NCBI GenBank assembly: GCA_028821405.1
Contig: JAPPGK010000107.1
Span: 116,667-180,666 of the forward strand
DNA: 64,000 nt
Direction: 5' to 3'
Origin: Gammaproteobacteria bacterium
GTDB taxonomy: Bacteria; Pseudomonadota; Gammaproteobacteria; Pseudomonadales; Azotimanducaceae
Shown piece by piece: positions 51,336 to 59,071 of the stretch; the stretch's first letter is position 1, and each line of letters starts with the position of its first letter. The position numbers and the translations under genes are program-made. The notes below the pieces were generated by a model. The model did not search any database and was not told where the DNA came from. It saw only the letters and a list, made by a program, of their open reading frames with translations.

Positions 51336-52682
51336 TCAGTGGTGATGGTGGTGTTGTGGCATCGGTTCGTCCGGCGCATCGTCCGGCTCGTCGCCCCGCA
51401 ATAGCTGGGCGGTGGCCGCCTTGAGGTTGCTCTCGGAGTCGATGAGGAACTGCGACGAAACCACGACGGTCTCGCCGGGCGAGAGACCCTCCGTGATCTC
51501 CTGCAGACCCTCAGCGGCAAGCCCTAGGGACACCTCCCGGGGTTCGAACAGACCGTCGTCCTTCTCGACGATCACGACCGACCGTTCGCCGCTGTGCAGC
51601 ACGGCTTCGGCGGGGATGAGCACCGCGTCCGAAGCGCCTTCCACCCGAAGTACGACGTCGACGTACATCATCGGGCGAAGCGAAAGGTCGGCGTTGTCCA
51701 CTTCGACGAAAGCGGTCAGGGCCCGGGTTTCCGGGTCGACGGCGGAACGGAAGAACAGGATGCGGCCGTTCCAGCGCCGCCCGGGGAAGGCGTCGACCTC
51801 GATGGTCGCCTCGCTGCCCTCGCGCACGTGGCGCAGGTCCGACTCGAAGAACTCCGCCTGCGCCCACAGGGTGGAGTGGTCCGCGATTTTGAGTACCGTC
51901 ATGCCCGGCTGCAGTCTCATGCCCTCGAGCGAGTCGCCCATCTTCTCCACCACGAAACCCGAGGCGGGCGAGAAGAACCGTATCGTGCGCGGGGCGGTGC
52001 CGGCGTTCTCCAGGGCGTCGATCTGCTCCTCGGTGATGTCCCAGTAGTGCAGTCGCTCGCGAGCGGCCTCGAGCAGCGACTTGGCGCGCTCGATGGCATC
52101 CGGGTAGGCGTCGCTTGCTTCGAGTTGCCGCACGTAGGCCATCGCCGCGAGATACTCGCGCTGGGTGGTGACCAACTGCGGGCTGTAGATGTCGAAGAGG
52201 ACGTCGCCACGGGCGACGGACTCGCCGACGTTGTTGACGTGGGCCGTCTCGATCCAGCCCTCGAACTTGGTGTTGACGGAAACCAGCTTCTCTTCGTTGT
52301 GGGCGAGGACGCCGACCGTGCGGATGGCGACCGGCAGCGCGCCTCGCTCGACCACGGCGGTACGAACCGCGAAGTTCTGCAGGAAGCCCGGCGCAACCCG
52401 GACGTCGGTATCTGATCCTTCTTTTCCGGCCGTGGCGGACGGTTTCTTGGCGACGAGTTTCATGCCGCAGATCGGGCAATTGCCCGGTTCGGTCCGCCTC
52501 ACGTCGGGGTGCATGCCGCAGGTGTAGATCGTCGATTCCTCGACACGCGCCTCGACAACCGGCGCGGTCGGTTCGGTATCGGGTAGCCATGCCCATCCGG
52601 CGGGGTTGTACGCAACGAGGGCCGCGGCGGCTGCGCCGAGCACCACGCCGAGCAGTATCAATACGGTTGAACGGAGTTTCAT
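51336..52682 (-). CDS. cusB: CusB-type efflux membrane fusion protein with His5 tail
   Basis: A 448-residue periplasmic adaptor. After an N-terminal membrane anchor (about residues 5-28), a heavy-metal-binding domain shows YTCGMHPDVRRTEPGNCPICGMKLV near 52-76, typical of metal-efflux adaptors. The hairpin and barrel domains follow (FEGWIETAHVNNVGESVARGDVLFDIYSPQLV). The C-terminus is rare: the last eight residues are MPQHHHHH, five His in a row, which could bind Cu, Ni or Zn and hand metal to the pump. The gene overlaps the TolC gene (ATGA), and its stop is next to the cusA start. Confidence 0.92.
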   Translation of the reverse strand: MKLRSTVLILLGVVLGAAAAALVAYNPAGWAWLPDTEPTAPVVEARVEESTIYTCGMHPDVRRTEPGNCPICGMKLVAKKPSATAGKEGSDTDVRVAPGFLQNFAVRTAVVERGALPVAIRTVGVLAHNEEKLVSVNTKFEGWIETAHVNNVGESVARGDVLFDIYSPQLVTTQREYLAAMAYVRQLEASDAYPDAIERAKSLLEAARERLHYWDITEEQIDALENAGTAPRTIRFFSPASGFVVEKMGDSLEGMRLQPGMTVLKIADHSTLWAQAEFFESDLRHVREGSEATIEVDAFPGRRWNGRILFFRSAVDPETRALTAFVEVDNADLSLRPMMYVDVVLRVEGASDAVLIPAEAVLHSGERSVVIVEKDDGLFEPREVSLGLAAEGLQEITEGLSPGETVVVSSQFLIDSESNLKAATAQLLRGDEPDDAPDEPMPQHHHHH

Positions 52683-53986
52683 TGCTGGCTCCTTGGGGGA
52701 AAAGGCGCGCCGATGGCGCGTTCCATGTCGGCAAGCGCTTGCATGTAGTCGGCCTCGAGGCGCGCTAGGCCAAGTCGGACGTCGAGCAGCAGTTCCTCGC
52801 TGTCGAGCAGGTCGAGGACGCCCGTGGTCCCCGTCGCGTAGGCCTCCTCGGTGGCTCTGAGCGCTTGTTCGGCCTGCGGAACGAGAGCGTTTTTGAACAG
52901 CGCGATCTGCGTCTCGATAGTGGTCAGCGCGAAACCGGTAGACCGCACGGCCTGATCCACGCCGTTCAACGCGAGTCGGTGGCTCTCCTCGGCGGCGGAC
53001 CGGCGGGCAACGGCTTCGCGGACGCCGGCGTCGTAGATTCCCCTATGTAGTGGAATGTTGATGCCCAGCGTCAATCCAAGCGTGTCCTTGCCGTTGCCGG
53101 GTGGCGGGTTCGATCGGCCCGGTTCGTCGTCACGCGTTCGGATTCGGCCCCAGGTGGCACCCAGGACGAGATCGGGCCAATAGCGGCGCTCTGCAAGTCG
53201 AACGCCGACCTTGTCGTGGTCGACGGCGAGGGCCGCCGCCTTGATTTCCGGTGCGTTGTCCCGCCCCATGGCCAGGATACGGTCTTGGTCGAGGGCAAAC
53301 CGGGGCAACGCGCCGAGCTTCACGTCGGCGATGCCGGCGTGGGCGGGACGGTCGCGCAGGGCGTTGAGCCTTGACTCGACGTCGACGCGTTGGCGGGCGA
53401 GTTCCTGGCGCCGGTTCAGAACCCGGGTGATCTCGGCCTGCAGCTTGACGACGGCTTGCTGCAAGGAGACGCCTTGGGAGTAGCGGGCGCGGGCAAGGGA
53501 CTCGTAGTGTTCGAGAAGCTCGCGTTGTTCGCCGGTGATCGCGATCGCCCGGTCGAGATAGGCGAGTTCGTAGTAGGCGACCTTCACTTGGTGGACCACG
53601 TCCGCGCGTCGGGCGGCGGCGAGTTCGCGCTGGATTTCCGCCCGAACGGTGGTGGCCTCGGCGCTGTCGGTGCGTTTCCCGAACCACGGCAGGCGTTGAC
53701 TGACCGCGACGCCGCTGACCTGCGGTCCGACTCGCGTTTGCGGTGACCGTGCAAAGCCGGTCAACTGCAACGTTGGGTCGGGCAGCGCGCCGGCTGTTGG
53801 TACTCGCTCCCGTAAGGCCGCCTCGGCCCAGGCAGCCGCTTGGATTGCCGGGTTTCTCGACAGCGCTTCCTCGATCAGCGCCTCGAGTCGCGCGTTGCCA
53901 AGGGTCGCATAGGTCGCCGTGGCGGCGTCGAGAGATGCGCCGAAAATGCACGGGACCAACCAGGCGAGTGTTCTCGGTGCTTTCAT
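52679..53986 (-). CDS. cusC: CusC-type TolC family outer-membrane channel
   Basis: A 435-residue outer-membrane efflux protein of the TolC family. A short signal peptide (about residues 1-21) lacks a clear lipobox Cys. The mature part has the usual two helical repeats (EALIEEALSRNPAIQAAAWAEAALRERVPTAGALPDPTL and LRATEEAYATGTTGVLDLLDSEELLLDVRLGLARLEADYM). It should form the exit duct for the CusAB pump. A GGAGGG ribosome site precedes the ATG. The His/Cys-rich gene lies about 110 bases upstream, and the stop overlaps cusB. Confidence 0.9.
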   Translation of the reverse strand: MKAPRTLAWLVPCIFGASLDAATATYATLGNARLEALIEEALSRNPAIQAAAWAEAALRERVPTAGALPDPTLQLTGFARSPQTRVGPQVSGVAVSQRLPWFGKRTDSAEATTVRAEIQRELAAARRADVVHQVKVAYYELAYLDRAIAITGEQRELLEHYESLARARYSQGVSLQQAVVKLQAEITRVLNRRQELARQRVDVESRLNALRDRPAHAGIADVKLGALPRFALDQDRILAMGRDNAPEIKAAALAVDHDKVGVRLAERRYWPDLVLGATWGRIRTRDDEPGRSNPPPGNGKDTLGLTLGINIPLHRGIYDAGVREAVARRSAAEESHRLALNGVDQAVRSTGFALTTIETQIALFKNALVPQAEQALRATEEAYATGTTGVLDLLDSEELLLDVRLGLARLEADYMQALADMERAIGAPFPPRSQQ

Positions 53987-54097
53987 CGCACCCTCCGAAA
54001 TGGACTTCTCGTAACCCGCTTGCTGTCTCGCGCGGGGAAAACCCTGCGCGCAAGCGATTCAAAGAAACGCGGCGTGCCGCGTTCGCCAAGGAGGGCG

Positions 54098-54514
54098 CTA
54101 GTTCAGGAGTCTGTCGAAGCGGCTGACCGGAGAGTCAACCGGGCGGAAGGCTCGCCAGGGCGGGTGGTGATAGGACGGGACGCGAGCCGCGAAGGCAACG
54201 GGCCGCGCTACGGCGGGAAGGGCAAGATCGTCGAGCGAGGGCTTCGGGAGGTCGAGGGAGGCCGCTACGCCCTTTGGTGGCGTGGCGTCGACACCGCAAT
54301 CGCCTAGGCAGTCGAGATGCGCGCACGCCATCGATGGCGAACGCTCCATGCCGTGGTGCGCGTGGTGTCCGGTTGCGCCCGCGGCGTCGACGGCGGGCAA
54401 AGCGCACGCGCACACGGTGCCCGCCCAAGCCACGGCAACGGCGAGGGTGGCGGCGACGATTGGCTGCCGATTGCCCACAGGGAGGGCTATACGCCTATTG
54501 CGGGTGGCGGTCAA
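54098..54514 (-). CDS. Small His/Cys-rich exported protein at the head of the metal-efflux operon
   Basis: A 138-residue protein if started at the TTG at 54514, which has GAGGGC just upstream. A longer frame begins at a TTG at 54562. A hydrophobic stretch (QPIVAATLAVAVAWAGTVCACALPAVDA) is a signal peptide or anchor, followed by GHHAHHGMERSPSMACAHLDCLGDCG, dense in His, Met and Cys and able to bind Cu(I) or other soft metals. The rest is Pro- and Ala-rich. Such small proteins often precede cop/cus operons in proteobacteria. It is not a close match to any named chaperone I know. Confidence 0.6.
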   Translation of the reverse strand: MTATRNRRIALPVGNRQPIVAATLAVAVAWAGTVCACALPAVDAAGATGHHAHHGMERSPSMACAHLDCLGDCGVDATPPKGVAASLDLPKPSLDDLALPAVARPVAFAARVPSYHHPPWRAFRPVDSPVSRFDRLLN

Positions 54515-54610
54515 GCTGCCCTCGGGGTGTGTTCGTTGCGGAGGGGGCGGTGTGCGGCGCAATGGATTGGCCGATATGATCTCCTGATCCCCTCGAAGGA
54601 ACGCACGCGC

Positions 54611-55654
54611 ATGGGAACGGGCCGTCGAAAAGCGAATGCGGCGCTCACCTGGGTTCTAAGCACCGCCCTGTGCGCGGGGGTCCATGCCGCCACGACCTTG
54701 GATCTGAGGTTTGTCGACACTGACGGCAAGCCGGTACGCGCGGCAACCGCGGATTTGCTCCTTGTCGCGTGGGGCGCGACGGATCGCATCCCACTTGAGA
54801 CGTCGGCAGACGGCTTAAGCCTTACCTTGGACGCCGACTGGCTGCGCTCGCGTTGGAATCGGTTCGACGACCAAGAGGGCGTCTACCTGTATCTCCAAGC
54901 GCCGCCGCTGGCCGCGATCCAGTCGCAGCGCTTCGCGTGGCTGGGCGCCGCCGGGCATGCCGGTGCCGTGACGATCGCCTTTCCGAGCGGCCAAGAGGTC
55001 GCGGTGGAGGAGGGAATGAATGCGAACATGGCCGTTGTGTTTCGGACGAGAACGCCGCGACGCGTGCGGATCGTGGACCCGGAGGGGCGACCGCGTCCCG
55101 GCACGGCCATCAATGCGTTCATGTTCTGGTCTCAGTCGAACCATTGTGCAGTCTTGGCGGGCGGCCAACCGTTGGGTTCCTTTGTCGCGAACACCGAGGG
55201 CTGGATCGAGGTGCCCGATGGGGATTTCGAATATGCGTTGGAACTAGGGCGGGGTTTCACGAGCGATCACGTCTTCCTGAACGAGGGTCGCTACGAGAGG
55301 GAGCGCCTGGTGACACGGCTGCTCCAACCGGACACCGACGTCGTCGTGCACCAGTTTCCCGCCCGTCCCCTCGCGATGCGCGTTTGGCGCTCAGACGAAC
55401 CGGCGTCGGGGATCTGGCTTCACGCACACTCGGCCAATTGCGCGTGCGGTGCATGCTCAGGACCGCTCGCGCAAACCGACGAGACGGGTCGGATTCGGTT
55501 GGACGAGTTCCGTCCCGAGGAATGGGCTTGGGTATGGCTTGTTGACGGCGACACCGAGTATTGGAGGACGGCACCGACCGCATGGCCATCGGGGAACGTC
55601 GAGGTGAAACTCTCGCCAGCTACCGGCACGGCCCAGACGAGTTTCTTGCGCTGA
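54611..55654 (+). CDS. Secreted protein with carboxypeptidase-regulatory-like domains
   Basis: A 347-residue exported protein. Signal peptide: RKANAALTWVLSTALCAGVHA near residues 6-26. The mature part has beta-rich modules beginning LDLRFVDTDGKPVRAATADLLL and RRVRIVDPEGRPRPGTAINAFMFWSQSN, like CarboxypepD_reg-type or Ig-like folds. A Cys-rich NCACGACSGPL near 285-295 may bind metal or form disulfides. AAGGAA lies about ten bases before the ATG at 54611. No enzyme motif is visible. It is divergent from the metal-efflux genes, so a metal link is possible but unproven. Confidence 0.6.
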   Translation: MGTGRRKANAALTWVLSTALCAGVHAATTLDLRFVDTDGKPVRAATADLLLVAWGATDRIPLETSADGLSLTLDADWLRSRWNRFDDQEGVYLYLQAPPLAAIQSQRFAWLGAAGHAGAVTIAFPSGQEVAVEEGMNANMAVVFRTRTPRRVRIVDPEGRPRPGTAINAFMFWSQSNHCAVLAGGQPLGSFVANTEGWIEVPDGDFEYALELGRGFTSDHVFLNEGRYERERLVTRLLQPDTDVVVHQFPARPLAMRVWRSDEPASGIWLHAHSANCACGACSGPLAQTDETGRIRLDEFRPEEWAWVWLVDGDTEYWRTAPTAWPSGNVEVKLSPATGTAQTSFLR

Positions 55655-55702
55655 TCCCGTCGAACGCCGAGCATGGCCAGTTGCCGCGACCACGTAGATA
55701 GC

Positions 55703-55724
55703 GTTAGGATATCTCTGTGATATC
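55703..55724 (+). promoter_or_regulatory. Promoter-like element with inverted repeat before the SPFH gene
   Basis: TAGGAT at 55705 could serve as a -10, with TTGCCG at 55681 as a weak -35 (18-base spacer). GATATC at 55708-55713 and again at 55719-55724, five bases apart, form an inverted repeat that could bind a dimeric regulator. The ten bases GTTAGGATAT at 55703 recur on the minus strand at 17078. Confidence 0.3.
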
Positions 55725-55742
55725 ACATTGGAGACGCTTGCC

Positions 55743-56612
55743 GTGATACAGGAAATCCCTCGCACCGTCACTTCAGGTGCTCTTGCGCTGTCCGTCCTGC
55801 TCTTGGCCATCTTCGCGAATGTGGCGCTGTTCGTGGTCGGCATCGTGCAGCAAAGTCCGCTGATGGTGTTCGGTACCGTGCTGCCTTTTGTGGTCTTGAT
55901 TGTCCTGCCGTTCGGTCTGTTCATGGTCAACCCCAACGAGGCCCGTGTGCTGCAGTTGTTCGGTCGCTACGTGGGTACGGTCAGCGATCAGGGTTTTCGT
56001 TGGGCCAATCCGTTCTATACGAAACGCAAGATTTCGCTCAGGGTACGCAACTTCGAGACCGACCGGTCCAAGGTCAACGACGCGGACGGCAATCCCATCG
56101 AGATCGCCGCCGTGGTGGTCTGGAAGGTGGTGGACACGGCGGAGGCCACGTTCGAGGTGGACGACTACGTCAACTTCATGCATGTCCAGAGCGAGTCGGC
56201 GGTGCGCAACCTGGCGACCCAGTATCCCTACGACACGCGCCGGGACGACCAGATCTCGTTGCGTGGCAACACCGAGGAAATCGCTGGCCAGTTGAAGACC
56301 GAGATCCAGGGCCGGCTCCACAGAGCGGGGCTCGAAGTGCTCGAGGCCCGCATCACGCACTTGGCCTATGCCCCCGAGATCGCCTCGTCGATGCTCCAGC
56401 GCCAACAGGCTGGCGCGATCATCGAAGCCCGTGAGCGAATCGTCGAAGGCGCGGTCAGCATGGTGCAGATGGCCTTGGACAACCTCTCGAGCCGGGACAT
56501 CGTGGACCTCGACGAAGAGCGCAAGGCCGCCATGGTCAGCAACCTCCTGGTCGTGCTGTGCGGCGACAAGGGCACCCAGCCGGTGCTCAACACGGGCTCG
56601 CTCTACCAGTAG
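55743..56612 (+). CDS. SPFH domain membrane protein
   Basis: A 289-residue member of the stomatin/prohibitin/flotillin family. Two N-terminal hydrophobic helices (about residues 13-64) are followed by the SPFH domain with [66 protein letters not shown] near 197-231 is the conserved end of the domain. Such proteins form membrane microdomain scaffolds. The GTG at 55743 is chosen because GGAG lies nine bases before it; a TTG at 55728 would overlap that site. The next gene, a ribbon-helix-helix-type small protein, is 24 bases downstream, a pairing I recall in other genomes. Confidence 0.9.
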   Translation: MIQEIPRTVTSGALALSVLLLAIFANVALFVVGIVQQSPLMVFGTVLPFVVLIVLPFGLFMVNPNEARVLQLFGRYVGTVSDQGFRWANPFYTKRKISLRVRNFETDRSKVNDADGNPIEIAAVVVWKVVDTAEATFEVDDYVNFMHVQSESAVRNLATQYPYDTRRDDQISLRGNTEEIAGQLKTEIQGRLHRAGLEVLEARITHLAYAPEIASSMLQRQQAGAIIEARERIVEGAVSMVQMALDNLSSRDIVDLDEERKAAMVSNLLVVLCGDKGTQPVLNTGSLYQ

Positions 56613-56636
56613 CCCCGCACTGGCGGATGGTGACGG

Positions 56637-56864
56637 ATGGCCGCCCGCAAACCGTTCCTGCTGCGTACCGAGCCGGAAGTGATCGCCGCCCTGCAACGTT
56701 GGGCGGCAGACGAGTTGCGTAGCGTCAACGCGCAGATCGACTTCCTGTTGCGGCGGGCGTTGCGCGATGCCGGTCGCATGCCGGATCAGCGGAGGCGCGA
56801 CAGCCGGTCGAACGAGTCGATTGGCGTAGACCCCGCGGCGCCCGTCGAGCCGAGAGGATCATGA
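56637..56864 (+). CDS. Arc-like ribbon-helix-helix protein
   Basis: A 75-residue protein with [41 protein letters not shown] near residues 7-47, an Arc/MetJ-type ribbon-helix-helix fold: an N-terminal strand FLLR, then two helices. It may bind DNA as a dimer. It starts 24 bases after the SPFH gene and probably shares its transcript. Its tail is Arg-rich and low in complexity. Its target is unknown; the inverted repeat before the SPFH gene is one candidate. Confidence 0.75.
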   Translation: MAARKPFLLRTEPEVIAALQRWAADELRSVNAQIDFLLRRALRDAGRMPDQRRRDSRSNESIGVDPAAPVEPRGS

Positions 56865-57019
56865 GCGCGTTGCATCTTGCCATGCACGAGTTCAATCATG
56901 GCGGTTCGGTGTCTCATCCATCCTGCCGCCTGAACTCGGTAGCCGCTGGGTAGTCGAATCCGACAACAGGCGGCGCCATGCCGATGTTGGCGAAGCCGGT
57001 TTTTCCAAAGCGAGGTAGT

Positions 57020-57349
57020 ATGGATACGGATCACGCCGCTGATCACGAGATGCCCAAGCGGGTGGAAGAGACGGCCGTTGCTTTGCTGCTTCGGTCACCA
57101 CACCTCGAAGTGGGCCAGATCATGGATCTCATGGACATTGGGGATCGCGAGTTTCGCGACATGGCGTCGCGCAACGGCGACATTGCGCGGCGCCTCGAAG
57201 AACGCCGCCTGGGCACCTTGCGGCCGATCAAATCCGAACCCCGGCGCTGCAAGTCGTGTCGCGAGTGGTTCGTGCCCTATGGCCATGATCGCTATTGCTC
57301 GGATGCCTGCAAACGAACCGCCTGTCTCGCCCGGTGCCACAAGCGCTGA
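57020..57349 (+). CDS. Small zinc-finger-like protein of unknown function
   Basis: A 109-residue protein. Residues 15-62 are helical and HTH-like (VALLLRSPHLEVGQIMDLMDIGDREFRDMASRNGDIARRL). Residues 77-97 hold C77-x-x-C80 and C93-x-x-x-C97 in CKSCREWFVPYGHDRYCSDACK, a likely zinc site, and a second group, C102, C106 and H107, follows. The ATG at 57020 has GAGG five bases upstream. I do not recognise the protein as a named family. A DNA-binding role is suggested by the HTH-like part and zinc knuckle. It converges on arsC 23 bases away. Confidence 0.55.
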   Translation: MDTDHAADHEMPKRVEETAVALLLRSPHLEVGQIMDLMDIGDREFRDMASRNGDIARRLEERRLGTLRPIKSEPRRCKSCREWFVPYGHDRYCSDACKRTACLARCHKR

Positions 57350-57372
57350 GATAGAACCCCGTCTGGCTTTCG

Positions 57373-57804
57373 CTACGCCTCCACTTCGCGAACCAGCAAG
57401 TCCCGGCTGAAAGCGCCGATCGCATCCCGGATTCGACGGAACACGTCCGCGAATTCCTCGTCGTCCATCCACGGATAGTCTGGATCTTCGAAGGCGCGGT
57501 GCAGCGTTCGCCTGGCACCTGGGAAGACGGGACACGCTTCCTTCGCCTGATCGCACACCGTTACGACTAGGTCGAAATCATGGTCGATGTAGTCGTCGAC
57601 ACGGTCGGAGGTGTGCCCGGAAATGTCGATGCCGACTTCCGCCATCACCTTGATCGCCACCGGGTGAACGCCCTTGGGTGCCGTTCCCGCGCTTTCGATC
57701 TCGACGCGTTCGCCGCCAAGATGGCGGAGCCAGCCGTGGGCCATCTGCGAGCGGGCGCGGTTGCCGGTGCAGATGACGAGTATCCGAAACGGCGTGCCGC
57801 TCAC
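57373..57804 (-). CDS. arsC: Arsenate reductase ArsC (low-molecular-weight phosphatase type)
   Basis: A 143-residue thioredoxin-coupled arsenate reductase. The phosphatase loop C12-TGNRA-R18-S is at the start, and C84 and C91 (VTVCDQAKEACPVFPG) match the redox cascade Cys82 and Cys89 of the Bacillus type. The late DPDYPWMDDEEF segment follows. It reduces arsenate to arsenite in the cytoplasm. The GTG start overlaps the stop of the PhyH gene (GTGA). No arsB, arsR or acr3 lies in the window, so this is an orphan in relation to a standard ars operon. Confidence 0.93.
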   Translation of the reverse strand: MSGTPFRILVICTGNRARSQMAHGWLRHLGGERVEIESAGTAPKGVHPVAIKVMAEVGIDISGHTSDRVDDYIDHDFDLVVTVCDQAKEACPVFPGARRTLHRAFEDPDYPWMDDEEFADVFRRIRDAIGAFSRDLLVREVEA

Positions 57805-58955
57805 AGTCGGGGCGATTTCTTCAGGATGCTGATGGCGCGCTTGAGATGCAGCGCGAGTTCGAGGTCATCCACCGCCAGGGCCGCCGCTTTGTCTTCTTCC
57901 AGGGAACGCAGTTTCGCAGCGAAGGCATCGTTGTCGGCAGGTGCGTAGGTGGGCCCGTCGATGTCCGCGTCCATCGGGTGGCCGTGGGCGCCCGGCACGA
58001 GCACGTCGAAGTCCTCTTTCAACACCGAGTCCGCTGGCGCTTGGCACTCGGCGACGTAGTTCAGCGCCCCGGCGGGTTGCCGGTAGCCGATCAACCGCTG
58101 CAACGCCACCGGAAGCTCCCGCGCGATGTGCGGCGGACAGGCGAGTAGCTGGTTCTCCTCCTGGGCGAGGAACGCCAGCGCGTAGTTGATGTTCATGCCG
58201 ATCCGGCGTTCCGAGGTAGTGTTGACCCCCGCGCCGTGAACCGACCAACCCGTCCAAACTAGCGCGCTGCCCTTGTCCATGACGGCCTGGACCGTGGGCT
58301 GTCGATGGCTAAGGTGTCCGCCTCGGGGTTCCTCGCGATGGCTGCCGAGGACGACGTGGGTGGCGCCGTTGTCTTCGGTGAAGTCGGACAGCGCCCACAT
58401 CACCTCGACCTGCGGGTCGATGCCGGCGTTCTGGAAGTCGTGCACCCACATCCCGTTGGCGCGGTGCAGTTTGAGGTGGTGCGGCATGGCTTCGGTGCCT
58501 GCGCCTGGACCCACATCGATGATCTGCGTCAGATGCAATTGCCACGGATAGCGGAAGCCCTTCTCGCCCTTGGCCGACTTGCCGTTGATCTGCACGGCAT
58601 CGCCGGACAGGCGCTGTTCACCCAGGATCGCATTGGCGAGGCGGAGGATCGCCGGGTGGGCGATCATCTTGTGGCTCGCCGGCGACCTCGCAGCAAGCGC
58701 ACCGACGCGGCGGGTGCCGCCGAGGCCGTGCAAGCCGTGCGGCGTGGCGTCGATATAGGGACGCATCTCCCCGACGAGGGCATCGCAATCGGCACCGTCC
58801 ACCGCGTTTTCGATCACCACGAAGCCATGCCGGTCGACGGCGTCCAGGACGTTCCGGTCGAACCCCTCTTCGGATTCCGCCGTCGCGGCGAAGGCGTAGT
58901 CGAAGCGAAGCAGTTCGTGGGTGCCGAATGCGTTCGTGACTGGCGGTGCCTGCAT
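57801..58955 (-). CDS. PhyH-like dioxygenase with H-x-A in place of H-x-D
   Basis: A 384-residue PhyH-family protein. The block LKLHRANGMW at 161-170 aligns with HRDQG in PhyH relatives, as shown by the normal follow-up PQVEVMWALSDFTEDNGATHVVLGSHR. Here the Asp is Ala166 (codon GCC, 58458-58460), so the usual carboxylate iron ligand is missing. The distal H240 (SVHGAG) and Arg250/251 are kept. Known iron halogenases such as SyrB2 carry H-x-A or H-x-G at this place and use chloride as a ligand. A pseudo-enzyme is the alternative. The gene is coupled to arsC by a four-base overlap. Confidence 0.85.
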   Translation of the reverse strand: MQAPPVTNAFGTHELLRFDYAFAATAESEEGFDRNVLDAVDRHGFVVIENAVDGADCDALVGEMRPYIDATPHGLHGLGGTRRVGALAARSPASHKMIAHPAILRLANAILGEQRLSGDAVQINGKSAKGEKGFRYPWQLHLTQIIDVGPGAGTEAMPHHLKLHRANGMWVHDFQNAGIDPQVEVMWALSDFTEDNGATHVVLGSHREEPRGGHLSHRQPTVQAVMDKGSALVWTGWSVHGAGVNTTSERRIGMNINYALAFLAQEENQLLACPPHIARELPVALQRLIGYRQPAGALNYVAECQAPADSVLKEDFDVLVPGAHGHPMDADIDGPTYAPADNDAFAAKLRSLEEDKAAALAVDDLELALHLKRAISILKKSPRL

Positions 58956-59071
58956 GGTCTCCTTCCCTTATCGCGCGCCGCATTATCGACGGGCGGCGCA
59001 GATTGCGCCACGGTTCGAGAGCGTGCCGGTATGCTGTCCGCTTTCACGTCGCGGCGAAAAGAGGATCGACG

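Noticed and set aside
51342..51356. The five-His run as an artificial affinity tag or vector sequence
   Set aside because: The codons are mixed (CAC and CAT), the run lies inside a natural operon next to cusA, and no vector features flank it.
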